From NCBI GenBank assembly GCA_964497585.1, contig CAZCDS010000030.1, positions 1 through 64,000 of the forward strand: a stretch of 64,000 nt of DNA, given 5' to 3'. The position numbers and the translations under genes are program-made. Positions 7,581 to 16,383 of this stretch are shown here, one piece after another (position 1 is the first letter of the stretch; every line of letters begins with the position of its first letter). The DNA is from CAZCDS01 sp964497585. Its GTDB lineage: Bacteria; Desulfobacterota; Desulfomonilia; Desulfomonilales; Desulfomonilaceae. The notes beneath the pieces are model-generated. The model was not told the DNA's origin and ran no database searches. It saw nothing but the letters and a program-made list of their open reading frames with translations.

Positions 7581-8150
7581 GTGACCGAACGATCCCGGAA
7601 ATTGACAGATCCATCAGCCTGGGTCGACCGATACGGTGATGACCTCTTTCGGTTTGCCTGGAAGCGACTTCAAAGCGCCGAAATGGCCGAAGATGCAGTC
7701 CAGGAAACATTTCTGGAGGCGATTCGAGTGGCCGACTCTTTCCGAGGGGCCTCTTCAGAAAAGACTTGGCTTTTCGGTATCTTGAAACACAAGATAATCG
7801 ATCACATCAGGAAAATAAGTCGAGAACGGCCGATCGATACTGGTGATCTGCCAGAGAATCTCTCGGATGACTTTTTCGATAAAAGGGGCAACTGGGCCGT
7901 TAGACCCTTGAAGTGGGGTAATGACCCCGCAGAGGTCTTGAAGCAGAAACATTTCATCCAAACTCTCATGCAGTGTTTGCGAGAGCTGCCAAAGCGAATG
8001 GCCCACGCGTTTTCTCTCCGAGAGCTTGAACAACTGGGAAGTGGGGAAATTGCTGGGATCATGGGGGTCTCGCAGAACAATCTTGGCGTCCTTCTGCACC
8101 GAGCTCGGCTCAGACTCAGGCGTTGTCTGGAAATTAACTGGCTCTCGTGA
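7581..8150 (+). CDS. ECF-type RNA polymerase sigma factor
   Basis: 189 residues from GTG 7581 with GGGAG six bases upstream; the frame is open further upstream to 7434, but that extension has no sigma-factor homology. Region 2 is clear (DDLFRFAWKRL, AEDAVQETFLEAI, SEKTWLFGILKHKIIDHIRK) and region 4 follows (LRELPKRMAHAFSLRELE, GEIAGIMGVSQNNLGVLL, HRARLRLRRCLE). It is shaped like sigma factors paired with small zinc anti-sigma proteins. The stop lies 15 bases before the anti-sigma start, so the two are almost certainly one operon. The inducing signal is not evident; the neighbourhood suggests redox or metal stress. Confidence 0.9.
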   Translation: MTERSRKLTDPSAWVDRYGDDLFRFAWKRLQSAEMAEDAVQETFLEAIRVADSFRGASSEKTWLFGILKHKIIDHIRKISRERPIDTGDLPENLSDDFFDKRGNWAVRPLKWGNDPAEVLKQKHFIQTLMQCLRELPKRMAHAFSLRELEQLGSGEIAGIMGVSQNNLGVLLHRARLRLRRCLEINWLS

Positions 8151-8165
8151 AAGGTGAAACTTAAA

Positions 8166-8435
8166 ATGATGCTGTCGTGTAAAGAAGCGGCAAGGCTGGT
8201 TTCGGAATCGTTGGATCATCGTTTGACGTTTCGTCAGCGATTGGCGCTAGGGGCACACCTCCTCATGTGTCGCTTTTGTTCACGCTACAAAAGTCAAACC
8301 CTTCTCGTCAGAGAGGCTGTGCGCCAGATGGCACGTGAAGAAGAGGTTTCTCTGGCGGGCGTAGATATGTCTCTTACTCCTGCAGCACGAGAGCGAATCA
8401 AAGCCACCATAGGGAACCAGATCGATTCAAAATAA
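8166..8435 (+). CDS. Zinc-finger anti-sigma factor (ZAS-like), soluble
   Basis: 89 residues. It begins MMLSCKEAARLVSESLD and contains the anti-sigma zinc-binding pattern Cys5 ... His31-x3-Cys35-x2-Cys38 in HLLMCRFCSRY. No membrane segment follows, so this is a cytosolic anti-sigma protein that would bind the upstream ECF factor and could release it on thiol oxidation, as in ZAS proteins. The ATG at 8166 has AAGGTG nine bases upstream; a GTG at 8154 in frame is an alternative start. Confidence 0.8.
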   Translation: MMLSCKEAARLVSESLDHRLTFRQRLALGAHLLMCRFCSRYKSQTLLVREAVRQMAREEEVSLAGVDMSLTPAARERIKATIGNQIDSK

Positions 8436-8819
8436 CCCACAAGTTGTCTGAAGATACCCCCCCACCCTAGCTGGCATCGCTTCCCCAAAATCGGTTTTCA
8501 GGAATTTCCACTGTAACGAATCCGGACTGCAAACGACTAACAAGCAGACAGAAACATTGCCTTCAGGTTTAGGTGTTCGGTCGAGCAGACCGACCGAAAA
8601 CGCTGTTTTGGCCTCATAGGTGAACTGACCGTGCTTTGAAAGCGCGGCATTCAGAAAGTGATAGGAACTGCCAAGGACCTGTCCATCCAAGCACATGAAG
8701 GCTCCTGCTGAGGTACGTTTGGCCTTCGGTGAGCGCGATCTGGCAAAGCACCCAGACCGAAACAGACGAGGCTTGCTTCTGTAAGAAACTGAAGCGTCAG
8801 AAATGAAAGGAGAAAAACG
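8436..8819 (+). other. Intergenic region without visible gene
   Basis: 384 bases between the anti-sigma gene and an exported protein. Short open frames on either strand look like chance. No hairpin or repeat stands out. The last 20 bases hold the AAAGGAG ribosome binding site of the next gene. Confidence 0.4.
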
Positions 8820-9248
8820 ATGGCTATCAGAAAGAGTATACTGGTCTTGCTGGCCATAGCCTTCGCCTCAAGCTTCGGATTGAATGCTTGGGCGTCTGAA
8901 AAAAACCTCCAATTGATGCCACTCAAGGGCAGTCCGAACGCAACGGGGACTATCCAGTTAGGCGAAAATCGGTTGAAGATAGACGTCGCCGGGTTGAAGG
9001 CCAATTCCGTTTACACCGTCTGGTTTGTGAACAAGAAGCCCAAGATGCAGAAAGCCGGAGCTGGCGAGCCCCCGTATATGTTCAAGACGGACTCCGCTGG
9101 AAAGGGCAGTTATAATAGTCCTCTCGCCAAATCACCGTTCGGCAGATGGGGTCTGATCATGGTTGTCCTCCATCCCACGGGAGATCCGAAAGACATGAAA
9201 AACATGGTCGGGGCCTTTGCGGCAAAGATTCCCCGCTCTGCCAAGTGA
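8820..9248 (+). CDS. Exported protein of unknown function
   Basis: 142 residues with a signal peptide (about 1-25: basic start, hydrophobic core ILVLLAIAFASSFGL, AWA-S cleavage site). The mature part is a small beta-rich domain (TGTIQLGENRLKIDVAGLK, YTVWFVN, GRWGLIMVVLHPTGDP) reminiscent of the periplasmic domains of anti-sigma-K-like or CHRD-like proteins, but I cannot assign a family. AAAGGAG lies upstream of the ATG. It lies downstream of the sigma/anti-sigma pair and might be in its regulon; that is only inference. Confidence 0.7.
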   Translation: MAIRKSILVLLAIAFASSFGLNAWASEKNLQLMPLKGSPNATGTIQLGENRLKIDVAGLKANSVYTVWFVNKKPKMQKAGAGEPPYMFKTDSAGKGSYNSPLAKSPFGRWGLIMVVLHPTGDPKDMKNMVGAFAAKIPRSAK

Positions 9249-9537
9249 GCCGAACGAAATGAGTTCGGAGAAGAGTCACTCGCTCTGATCCAGACTCTTT
9301 TCGCGCTGCATAGATGGAGAATGCGGAACGAGACTTCCACAAGAAATCCTGCTGATGAGCTGTTGAACTTGACCACGAAAGTAGTGATTCAAGGAAGTGT
9401 CCCAGGCTCGATCGTAATGGCATCGACTCGTTGGTCGATAGATGTCGTGAGGCCTTGCACCGGTGGACATGCAACGAGGCGTGATATGATCTCCACCGGT
9501 GCAGGGCCCCACCCTTAACTTCAACGGAAGACTCCGG
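9249..9537. other. Intergenic region between convergent genes
   Basis: 289 bases between the exported protein (plus) and livF (minus). It contains the long inverted repeat listed separately at 9451-9508 and otherwise no gene that I can support. Confidence 0.4.
9451..9508. terminator. Long inverted repeat, probable bidirectional terminator or hairpin
   Basis: GGCCTTGCACCGGTGGA (9451-9467) pairs with TCCACCGGTGCAGGGCC (9492-9508): 17 pairs with one T-G mismatch, loop of 24 bases. It lies between the 3' ends of two convergent genes. No T-run follows on either side, so it is either an atypical terminator or an mRNA 3'-end stabiliser. Confidence 0.5.
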
Positions 9538-10242
9538 TCAAATGCCCAGGTACGCTTCCTTGATATGCTCGTCGTCGAGGAATTCCCGGCCGGTTCCGGA
9601 CAGGGTGATTCGACCGTTTTCCAGGACATAGGCGCGGTCGCATATTGCGAGGGTGTGCTTGACGTTCTGCTCTACGAGCAGCACGGTCACCCCTTCATTG
9701 TTGACCGTTTGCACGATTTTGAATATCTCCTGAACCAGGATGGGCGCCAAGCCGAGGGAGGGCTCGTCGAACATGAGCAGCGTCGGACGCGACATCAGGC
9801 CCCTGCCGATCGCGAGCATCTGCTGCTCTCCGCCGGAGAGCGTGCCGGCATGCTGGTGTTTGCGTTCCTCCAGGCGGGGAAAGAGCTGGTAGATCCGCTC
9901 CATCGTCTCGGATCGGTGAGGTTTGGCGTGGGGAGCAAGCGAGCCCGTAATGAGGTTCTCCTCCACCGTCATGTCAGAGAAGAGCCGTCGCCCCTCAGGG
10001 ACATGGGCCACGCCGTACTCGATCACCCGGTGAGGAGGGACTTCGTCCAGCCGATGACCATCGAAGGTCACTGAGCCCCGGGCAGGTCTAAGCAGGGAGG
10101 AGACGGTCTTCAGGGTGGTCGATTTCCCGGCCCCATTTGCTCCCAGCAGGACGACGATTTCTCCGGGTCGGACCTCGAAAGAAACGTCCCACAGCACCTG
10201 TAGATCGCCGTAGAAAACGTCTATGTGCTCAACGTTCAGCAC
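9538..10242 (-). CDS. livF: Branched-chain amino acid type ABC transporter ATPase LivF
   Basis: 234 residues from GTG 10242, which overlaps the end of livG. Walker A is GANGAGKST, the signature is LSGGEQQM, and Walker B ends in LLMFDEPSLGLAP. Length and the short motif spacing are typical of LivF. It hydrolyses ATP on the cytoplasmic face to drive import through LivHM. It is the last gene of the livKHMGF operon. The frame is open upstream to 10290, but the family starts at LNVEHIDVFYG. Confidence 0.93.
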   Translation of the reverse strand: MLNVEHIDVFYGDLQVLWDVSFEVRPGEIVVLLGANGAGKSTTLKTVSSLLRPARGSVTFDGHRLDEVPPHRVIEYGVAHVPEGRRLFSDMTVEENLITGSLAPHAKPHRSETMERIYQLFPRLEERKHQHAGTLSGGEQQMLAIGRGLMSRPTLLMFDEPSLGLAPILVQEIFKIVQTVNNEGVTVLLVEQNVKHTLAICDRAYVLENGRITLSGTGREFLDDEHIKEAYLGI

Positions 10243-10957
10243 TGTAGTCCTCTCCCAGATAAGCTGCGATGACTTCCCGATGCGAAGCAACTTCCTGCGG
10301 GCTGCCTTCGGCCATGACCGCTCCGTGATTGATCGCCAGGATTCTGTCGGAAATGGTCATAACGACCTTCATGATATGTTCGACAATGATGATGGTCACC
10401 CCGGAGTCGCGGATCTTCTTGATCAGATCAATGGCTTCATCCCGTTCGATGGGGTTGAGTCCGGCCGCGGTTTCGTCCAGAAGCAATAGCTTGGGTTGGG
10501 TCGCCAGAGCTCTGGTGATCTCGAGTCGCTTGCGGGAGGCTATGGGCAGACTCCCTGCCAGCTTGTCGCGCAGCGAACCCAGAGAGCAGAAATCTATGGT
10601 TTTCAGAGCACGCTCTTGAGCCTCAGCCTTGGTGCGGCTGTGGAGAAAAGCTGAAGCAAGAACGTTTTCGAGCACCGTCATTCTCTTGAGAGGTTTGACC
10701 ACCTGGAACGTTCGGGCGATTCCTTTGCGGCAAATCTCATGGGTTTTCAACCCGGAGACCTGGCTGCCCTCGAAGTATATTTCCCCACTCGTCAGCGGAT
10801 GGAACGCGTTGATGAGATTGAATATGGTCGTCTTGCCCGAGCCGTTCGGGCCGATCAATCCGAAGATCTGACCCTGCTCAACCGCGAAGCTGACGTTTTG
10901 GACCGCCGCGAGTCCGCCGAAGTGTTTGGTGATATTTCTTGCTTCGAAGAAGGCCAT
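10229..10957 (-). CDS. livG: Branched-chain amino acid type ABC transporter ATPase LivG
   Basis: 242 residues. Walker A GPNGSGKTT, a signature region SLPIASRKRLEI (the canonical LSGG is replaced by SLPIAS), and Walker B LLLLDETAAGLNP. The DETAAGLNP form with the long loop between Walker A and the signature is typical of LivG. It overlaps livF by 14 bases and follows livM by 16 bases. LivG and LivF form the ATPase heterodimer. Confidence 0.92.
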   Translation of the reverse strand: MAFFEARNITKHFGGLAAVQNVSFAVEQGQIFGLIGPNGSGKTTIFNLINAFHPLTSGEIYFEGSQVSGLKTHEICRKGIARTFQVVKPLKRMTVLENVLASAFLHSRTKAEAQERALKTIDFCSLGSLRDKLAGSLPIASRKRLEITRALATQPKLLLLDETAAGLNPIERDEAIDLIKKIRDSGVTIIIVEHIMKVVMTISDRILAINHGAVMAEGSPQEVASHREVIAAYLGEDYSAER

Positions 10958-10973
10958 GGCCGGCCCATTCCTT

Positions 10974-11969
10974 TCACCGTCGGAACAGCTTGCCCCGTTT
11001 CAGTTTCCGCCAATCTCCAACGATTCCGTTGGGAAGGAAGAGGATCACGAGTATCACGAGCACTCCGAAACTCAGTACATGCGCTTGCTTGATGTACCCT
11101 GTCATTATCGTTACGACGTCGTTGTTAACCGTCTTGGCGAGACTGTCGAGCAGTCCGAAGCCGCCACTCCGAAAAATCTCGGAGACTGCCACCATGACGA
11201 ACGCGCCGACAGCGGGTCCGTATACGGTGCTCACCCCGCCCACGATTCCAACGAGAATCGCCATAATGGATATGTCGTGCAATGAGAAGACGACTTCCGG
11301 GTCGATGAACGCCATATAATTCATGTAGAGCGCACCGGCCAAGCCCGTCAGGAATGCCGCGATGCAGAGAGAAATCATCTTGTAGTAATGGGTGTCGATC
11401 CCGATACTTTCGGCCGTGTCCTGGTCCTCGCGGATCGACACGAAATAGTATCCCCATCTCGAATTGACCACGAGGTGAATCGTTACCAGAGACAGGACAG
11501 CTATGGCCAGTGCGATATAATAGTAGGGAAGTTTGGAGACAAAGCTCTGCATGAGGAGGATACCGACCATCCCACCGGTGAGAGACTCCCATATGGTGGC
11601 AATGTGTCGCATGACCTCGTTGAGCGCGAGGGTGGCAAGCGCAAAATACGCGCCTCTGAGCCGAAAGCAGATCCAGCCGAAAGGAAAAGCTATGACCACG
11701 GCCATCAGCCCACCGAGCGGGAGACCCCACCACGCGGATACGCCGAGCTTCGTGGCGAGAAGCCCTGCCGTGTACGCTCCAGTGCCGAAGAACGCGGCGT
11801 CCCCGAAGGAAACCTGCCCCGTGTACCCTGCAATGAGATTCCAACCCGATCCGATTGCCACCCACATCAACACCAGTATGAGGAGATGCTGATAGTACGA
11901 GTCGGTCACCACCAGCGGGAAGACGAGGAGAACTCCGAGAGCTATGAGCGCGCCGCGATGTTTTCTCAT
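10974..11969 (-). CDS. livM: Branched-chain amino acid type ABC transporter permease LivM
   Basis: 331 residues, highly hydrophobic, about eight to ten membrane segments. The family motifs GYTGQVSFGDAAFFGTGAYT and SIGIDTHYYKMISLCIAAFL are visible. It forms the transmembrane channel with LivH. It lies six bases downstream of livH in the same operon. Confidence 0.93.
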   Translation of the reverse strand: MRKHRGALIALGVLLVFPLVVTDSYYQHLLILVLMWVAIGSGWNLIAGYTGQVSFGDAAFFGTGAYTAGLLATKLGVSAWWGLPLGGLMAVVIAFPFGWICFRLRGAYFALATLALNEVMRHIATIWESLTGGMVGILLMQSFVSKLPYYYIALAIAVLSLVTIHLVVNSRWGYYFVSIREDQDTAESIGIDTHYYKMISLCIAAFLTGLAGALYMNYMAFIDPEVVFSLHDISIMAILVGIVGGVSTVYGPAVGAFVMVAVSEIFRSGGFGLLDSLAKTVNNDVVTIMTGYIKQAHVLSFGVLVILVILFLPNGIVGDWRKLKRGKLFRR

Positions 11970-11975
11970 AGGCCG

Positions 11976-12851
11976 CTATACCTTGGTCAGCCGTTTGAAT
12001 CCGCCCGGCAGGAACAACAGCACGACGATGAAGATGACCAAGCCGATCAGGTCCTCATAGTCCATGCCGATATATGTCGCTCCGAACGCCTCTGCAAGTC
12101 CCAGCGTCAGCCCGCCGAAGATCGCTCCGACGGTCGAGCCGAGCCCACCAAGAATGGTGATCACAAATGCCTTGCGGGTAAAGGGCCCGCCAATGTCCGG
12201 GAAGAGGTAGTAAACCGGCATGAGCATCGTTCCCGCGGCAGCCACCAGAGCCGATCCGATACCCATCGTGATTACTTTGATGCGCTCCGCGTCCACACCC
12301 ATCAACTGCGCAGCCTCGCTGTCCTGGGCAACCGCGCGAATTGATCGGCCGAGGTCGGTCTTGAGCAGAAACCAGAAAAGCCCCATCGTAAGCAGAATGG
12401 CGAAGAGAAACGCTATGCATAGAGCCACGGAAAAAGATATCTCTCCCACGTGAAAGGTGGCGGTGGAATAGCTCGTTTTGACCGACTGGTAGTTGGACGT
12501 GAATATGAAGCGAGCAACCTCGGTGAGTACCATCCCGATGCCCACCGTCATGAGCACCTGATTCTCGGGCAGAATCGATTCCACTTTCATTAAGGGGTTG
12601 AGAAGCACTTTTTGAATGAACACACCGAGCAGGAAGAGTGTCGGCATCGAAATGATCAACGCAAGATAGGGATCGATACCCAGGTAGTGGAAGAGCACGA
12701 AGGTCACATACATGGCGACCATCATCAACTGTCCGTGAGCAAGGTTGATGATCCCCATGACGCCCATGATCAGGGTCATTCCTATGCCGATGAGCGCGTA
12801 AAGCCCGCCCTTTAATACACCTGCTACCAGTATCTGGAGAAAGACTTCCAT
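11976..12851 (-). CDS. livH: Branched-chain amino acid type ABC transporter permease LivH
   Basis: 291 residues from ATG 12851. Hydrophobic throughout, with the LivH hallmarks GIGMTLIMGVMGIINLAHG near the N terminus, SIRAVAQDSEAAQLMGVD in the cytoplasmic loop and TILGGLGSTVGAIFGGL near the end. A TTG at 12866 in frame is an alternative start. It is the first permease gene after livK, separated by about 315 bases, so livK may have separate mRNA processing. Confidence 0.92.
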   Translation of the reverse strand: MEVFLQILVAGVLKGGLYALIGIGMTLIMGVMGIINLAHGQLMMVAMYVTFVLFHYLGIDPYLALIISMPTLFLLGVFIQKVLLNPLMKVESILPENQVLMTVGIGMVLTEVARFIFTSNYQSVKTSYSTATFHVGEISFSVALCIAFLFAILLTMGLFWFLLKTDLGRSIRAVAQDSEAAQLMGVDAERIKVITMGIGSALVAAAGTMLMPVYYLFPDIGGPFTRKAFVITILGGLGSTVGAIFGGLTLGLAEAFGATYIGMDYEDLIGLVIFIVVLLFLPGGFKRLTKV

Positions 12852-13165
12852 GTCCCTTCCGGACAAACCTGCTGGTGCTTCGTTTCACACGGGCGCGGGT
12901 TCATACGCGTGACACGGGATCTTCGTTGGCGGTCGCCTCACAACATCCTTCTCCCAAACGGAGAGGGGATGGGTGGGCTGGGACGCCCGCCGCACAAAGA
13001 GCCTATGGCCATCTCTTCGGGAAAGGGTAGGGTGAGGGAGCGTCCTGATCTCTCAAAGTCGTATCGAAATCCCGGGCCCTCGGGCCGTGCCTCACCCGTG
13101 CGCCCTTCGGGTCAAGCGCGCACTCCCGCAACATAGCCGTCGACTCGCCTCCGTCAGTTCCGAAC
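12852..13165 (-). other. Intergenic region with hairpins between livK and livH
   Basis: 314 bases. It holds a hairpin at about 12946-12968 (TCCTTCTCC pairing with GGAGAGGGG) followed by G-rich and C-rich tracts of the kind found in scattered bacterial intergenic repeats. Such a structure between livK and livH could attenuate transcription and give more LivK than permease. No gene seen. Confidence 0.4.
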
Positions 13166-14362
13166 TCACTTCTTCCAGGGCGGAACCGGGTACACGTAGG
13201 GCTTGGTGGCCACGGCCTTTGGCCAGACGGTTTGCAGTTGTCCCTTTTGCCACTGTACCAGATAGGTGGGCAAGGAATTCTGCTGCTTCTTCTTACCGTA
13301 TGATACGAATTTGACCGGACCGAACGCGGTCATCATATCGGTCTTGGTGAATGCTTCCCGCACGCCTTCCGGGGTCAGCTTCTTGGCGCGCTTGAGCGCA
13401 TCCGCGATCACGTAGATCGCGGCGTAAGCCTCCGCCCCATGGTACTCCGTCGGCGATCCGTACTTCTTCATGAACTTATCGTAATATTGCTTGGCTCCGG
13501 GATAGGGAACGCTCGGAGTCCAGAGCGTGGCAGAGAAGACATTCTCCGCGGCATCGCCGGCGTTTTTGGCGAATTCCGGGAGCGTGAAGCCCGCAGCACC
13601 ACCGACGAAGAGCTTGGGATTGATGTCCAATTCCTTGGATTGCCGCATAAGCAGTGCCGCGTCCATAACGTAGGAGATCATGTAGATCAGATCGGGTTTG
13701 GCGGCCTTGGTCTTCACCAGCAGCGGTTTGAAATCGATGGCGCCCGCCTCGTACCCTTCTTTCATGAGCACTTTCATGCCCATCTTCTCGGCGAGCTTGG
13801 CAAACTTCTTAGAGCCCGATTGACCGAAGAGGCTGTTTTCATACAGTATCGCAACGGTCTTGGGTTTGACCACTTCTTTCAGGAACGACTTGAGCCCTTG
13901 GGGATACTCGCTGACCGGAGGGTTGAGCCGGAAGATGTAATTCCATCCCTGTTCGGTGATCTTGTCCGCGGAACCCGTGTTTACCAGAAAAGGGACCTTC
14001 CGCTGTTGAGCCACCCCGCACATGGCGAAGGTGACCGACGACGAATAACCACCTCCCAGAGCGATCACCTTGTCCCGTGATATGAGCTTCTCTACGGCCG
14101 ATCTGCCTACAGCAGGCTTGGACGTGTCATCCTCGATGATCAACTCGATCGGTCTGCCTTTTACTCCACCTGCCTTGTTGATTTCGGCGAGGCCCAATTC
14201 GAAGGATTTCTTCTCAATCTCACCGAACTTCGCCTGTTTGCCCGTGAGGGGCAGAACCACGCCAACCTTGATGGCACCCTTCTCGGCAAATCCGGGGCCG
14301 GGACAGAGTATAGTCATCACGAGCGCAAGAACGACCAGGAAACAAATCGCAAGATTTTTCAT
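13166..14362 (-). CDS. livK: ABC transporter substrate-binding protein, LivK family
   Basis: 398 residues with a signal peptide (about 1-26, ICFLVVLALVMTILCPGPG). The mature protein is a type I periplasmic binding protein: IKVGVVLPLTGKQAKFGE at the N terminus, then the two lobes (VEKLISRDKVIALGGGYSS, VAILYENSLFGQSGSKKFAK, PDLIYMISYVMDAALL, GAEAYAAIYVIADALKRA). AAGGAGAG stands eight bases before the ATG. It delivers the substrate to LivHM. Ligands of this family include branched-chain amino acids, amides and aromatic compounds, so the name liv states the family, not the ligand. Confidence 0.92.
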   Translation of the reverse strand: MKNLAICFLVVLALVMTILCPGPGFAEKGAIKVGVVLPLTGKQAKFGEIEKKSFELGLAEINKAGGVKGRPIELIIEDDTSKPAVGRSAVEKLISRDKVIALGGGYSSSVTFAMCGVAQQRKVPFLVNTGSADKITEQGWNYIFRLNPPVSEYPQGLKSFLKEVVKPKTVAILYENSLFGQSGSKKFAKLAEKMGMKVLMKEGYEAGAIDFKPLLVKTKAAKPDLIYMISYVMDAALLMRQSKELDINPKLFVGGAAGFTLPEFAKNAGDAAENVFSATLWTPSVPYPGAKQYYDKFMKKYGSPTEYHGAEAYAAIYVIADALKRAKKLTPEGVREAFTKTDMMTAFGPVKFVSYGKKKQQNSLPTYLVQWQKGQLQTVWPKAVATKPYVYPVPPWKK

Positions 14363-14947
14363 GGATCACTCTCCTTGGGAAGAATACTCCTGCAACGGAA
14401 AAGCGAAACCGGTCCCTCCGCCCGGTATTGAAATTTGCCACCGGTATTTGGGAACACGGATGTCGGTTGCAGGAAGCAGGCTTTGACCGATCCGCGAGCA
14501 GACCTTCAAAAGGACGGCCCCTCGGTCGACACTTTACTAAGAAAGCAACATCCCGTTCTCTCCGTGCGCCACGCTGTAGAAGACCACGCGTCCGCAACAG
14601 TGTCAAGTTAGAATTCGCGTTCGGAGTACCGGCTTCAGCGGCATCGACTTCACCGATTGGCGCGATTGCCTGTGGCGTCAGTCCAACACCTTCGGTCGAC
14701 CGGGTGCAATGATCCGGCGCATATCTTGACGTGCTTCCCAAAAGGACGCCCGGAATTCGGGATGTTCGCCGATGGACAACAACTGGCCGGAAGGAGGACT
14801 CTCAATCGTTCCCGCTGCAGCGGGGATCGACGGGCGGTACGTTCGCTCTAGCCGCGCTGCTTGAACAACCCGAGTATTCCGGCTATAAGGTATCCGGGAT
14901 AAGGGCTCTCAACCGTTCACGACAGTCAAAGGACCGCTGGTGAAGCC
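14363..14947. other. Divergent intergenic region upstream of livK and the SYLF gene
   Basis: 585 bases between divergent genes, so it should hold both promoters. A TTGACA on the minus strand (TGTCAA at 14601-14606) is a possible -35 for livK, but I see no good -10. A phrase close to CTCTCAAYCGTTC occurs twice (about 14800 and 14908). No gene can be supported. Confidence 0.35.
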
Positions 14948-15652
14948 ATGCGTACCATAATGAGAGAATTCCACTGGTGCAGCCTTACCGCGCTTGTGCT
15001 CGTCATTGTCTCGGCCGGCGCGGCTCCCACGGCCCCACCCCTTGAGCTTGAGAACCGGCTGACCGAGTGCTCGGACGCGATCAAGGACGTGATGGAGGCG
15101 CCGGACGGGGGAATCCCCGCTGATTTGCTCAGACGCAGTCGGGCCATAATCATTTTTCCGAGCGTTCTGAAGGCCGGACTCGGCATCGGTGGACACTACG
15201 GCAACGGAGTTATTCTTCGCCGCGATCCCTCAACAGGCAAATGGGGACCGCCGGCATTTATCAGTCTGGTGGGAGGAAGCGTCGGCTGGCAGGTCGGGAT
15301 TCAGTCTACCCAACTGGTTCTGCTTGTGATGAGCCCCGTGAGCTTGAAAAGCCTCTTCCGGGGCAAGGTGACCATAGGCGCGGACGCGTCGGTTGCAGCG
15401 GGCCCGGTTGGGAGAGACGCTTCCGCGGGCACGGATATAGCTCTGTCCGCAGGCATGCTTTCCTATTCACGTGCAAAGGGGCTCTTCGCGGGCGTGTCCC
15501 TCAAAGGGAGCATCATCGAGCCCGACTGGGAAGCCAATGAAGCATACTACGGATCGGACGTCTCTATCATCGACATATTCTTCCAGGGAAGGGGCAGACC
15601 TTCCCGTGCCGCCAGAAATTTGATGAGACTGCTGAATAAATACAGCCGATAA
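14948..15652 (+). CDS. Exported SYLF-domain (YSC84-like) lipid-binding protein
   Basis: 234 residues with a signal peptide (about 1-27). The SYLF domain is well conserved: RSRAIIIFPSVLKAGLGIGG, GPPAFISLVGGSVGWQVGIQ, GADASVAAGPVGRDA, ILSYSRAKGLFAG-like SYSRAKGLFAGVSLKGS. SYLF proteins bind phosphoinositides in eukaryotes; bacterial members are exported and poorly characterised. ATG 14960 is an alternative start. A CAGGCG/CGCCTG hairpin (15657-15676) follows the stop, before the GNAT gene. Confidence 0.85.
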   Translation: MRTIMREFHWCSLTALVLVIVSAGAAPTAPPLELENRLTECSDAIKDVMEAPDGGIPADLLRRSRAIIIFPSVLKAGLGIGGHYGNGVILRRDPSTGKWGPPAFISLVGGSVGWQVGIQSTQLVLLVMSPVSLKSLFRGKVTIGADASVAAGPVGRDASAGTDIALSAGMLSYSRAKGLFAGVSLKGSIIEPDWEANEAYYGSDVSIIDIFFQGRGRPSRAARNLMRLLNKYSR

Positions 15653-15693
15653 GATGCAGGCGGTCTGCAGCGCCTGGGGAGAGGTAAGAAACA

Positions 15694-16173
15694 GTGCAGT
15701 TGACAGGATACTATCCCGGAGTTGCAGGCAAGGTAACGGAGCTTCACGCGGTCTATTACCACGAGAACTGGGGATTTGACATAACCTTCGAGACGCAGGT
15801 GGGAAGGGAACTCTGCGAGTTCTTCAGCGAGGTGCAAGATGGGCGAGACGGCTTTTGGGCCGCCACCGTCAAGGGAAAGTTTGCCGGCGCAGTGGCGATA
15901 GACGGACGCGACAGGGACGCGGCACGTCTGAGATGGTTCATCGTCGATCCGAAATTCCATAACCGGGGCATCGGAGCATCACTCCTCAAAAAGGCCATCC
16001 AGTTCTGCAATGAGGCCGGTCACCATAAAGTCATCCTTTTCACCTTCGAAGGTCTCGACGAAGCTCGCCGCCTGTATGAAAGGGCAGGATTTGTGCTCAC
16101 CGAGGAGTCGCCCATTGACAAATGGGGACAGACCATAAAAGAGCAGGAATTCGAGTTGCGCCTGGAACCGTAG
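15694..16173 (+). CDS. GNAT-family N-acetyltransferase
   Basis: 159 residues from GTG 15694 with GAGAGG upstream. The acetyl-CoA motif A is LRWFIVDPKFHNRGIGASLL followed by FEGLDEARRLYERAGF (motif B). It resembles GNAT domains often fused to MarR regulators (ITELHAxYYHENWGFD-type start), here without the MarR part. The substrate is unknown. It is 41 bases after the SYLF gene on the same strand. Confidence 0.85.
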   Translation: MQLTGYYPGVAGKVTELHAVYYHENWGFDITFETQVGRELCEFFSEVQDGRDGFWAATVKGKFAGAVAIDGRDRDAARLRWFIVDPKFHNRGIGASLLKKAIQFCNEAGHHKVILFTFEGLDEARRLYERAGFVLTEESPIDKWGQTIKEQEFELRLEP

Positions 16174-16383
16174 ACACTCCCTCGGTCGTTCATATCGCTG
16201 CCCGACCAAACGGTCGCCCCGGCTTGCGAAAATCCGAGACGTCCCAACCCGAGACCCTGAGAAGAGATTCGAAAGGAATTTTCGACCGCAGCCGCACAAA
16301 GAAGATAAGAACCAAGGGTTCACCGAGGAGAGCCCTTTCGCAAGAGGGTCTCCCCCGATCGATGATTCGAACCCCAAATGGTA

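Noticed and set aside
11388..12344. 318-codon open frame opposite livM/livH
   Set aside because: Antisense shadow of two clear permease genes; composition unlike a real protein.
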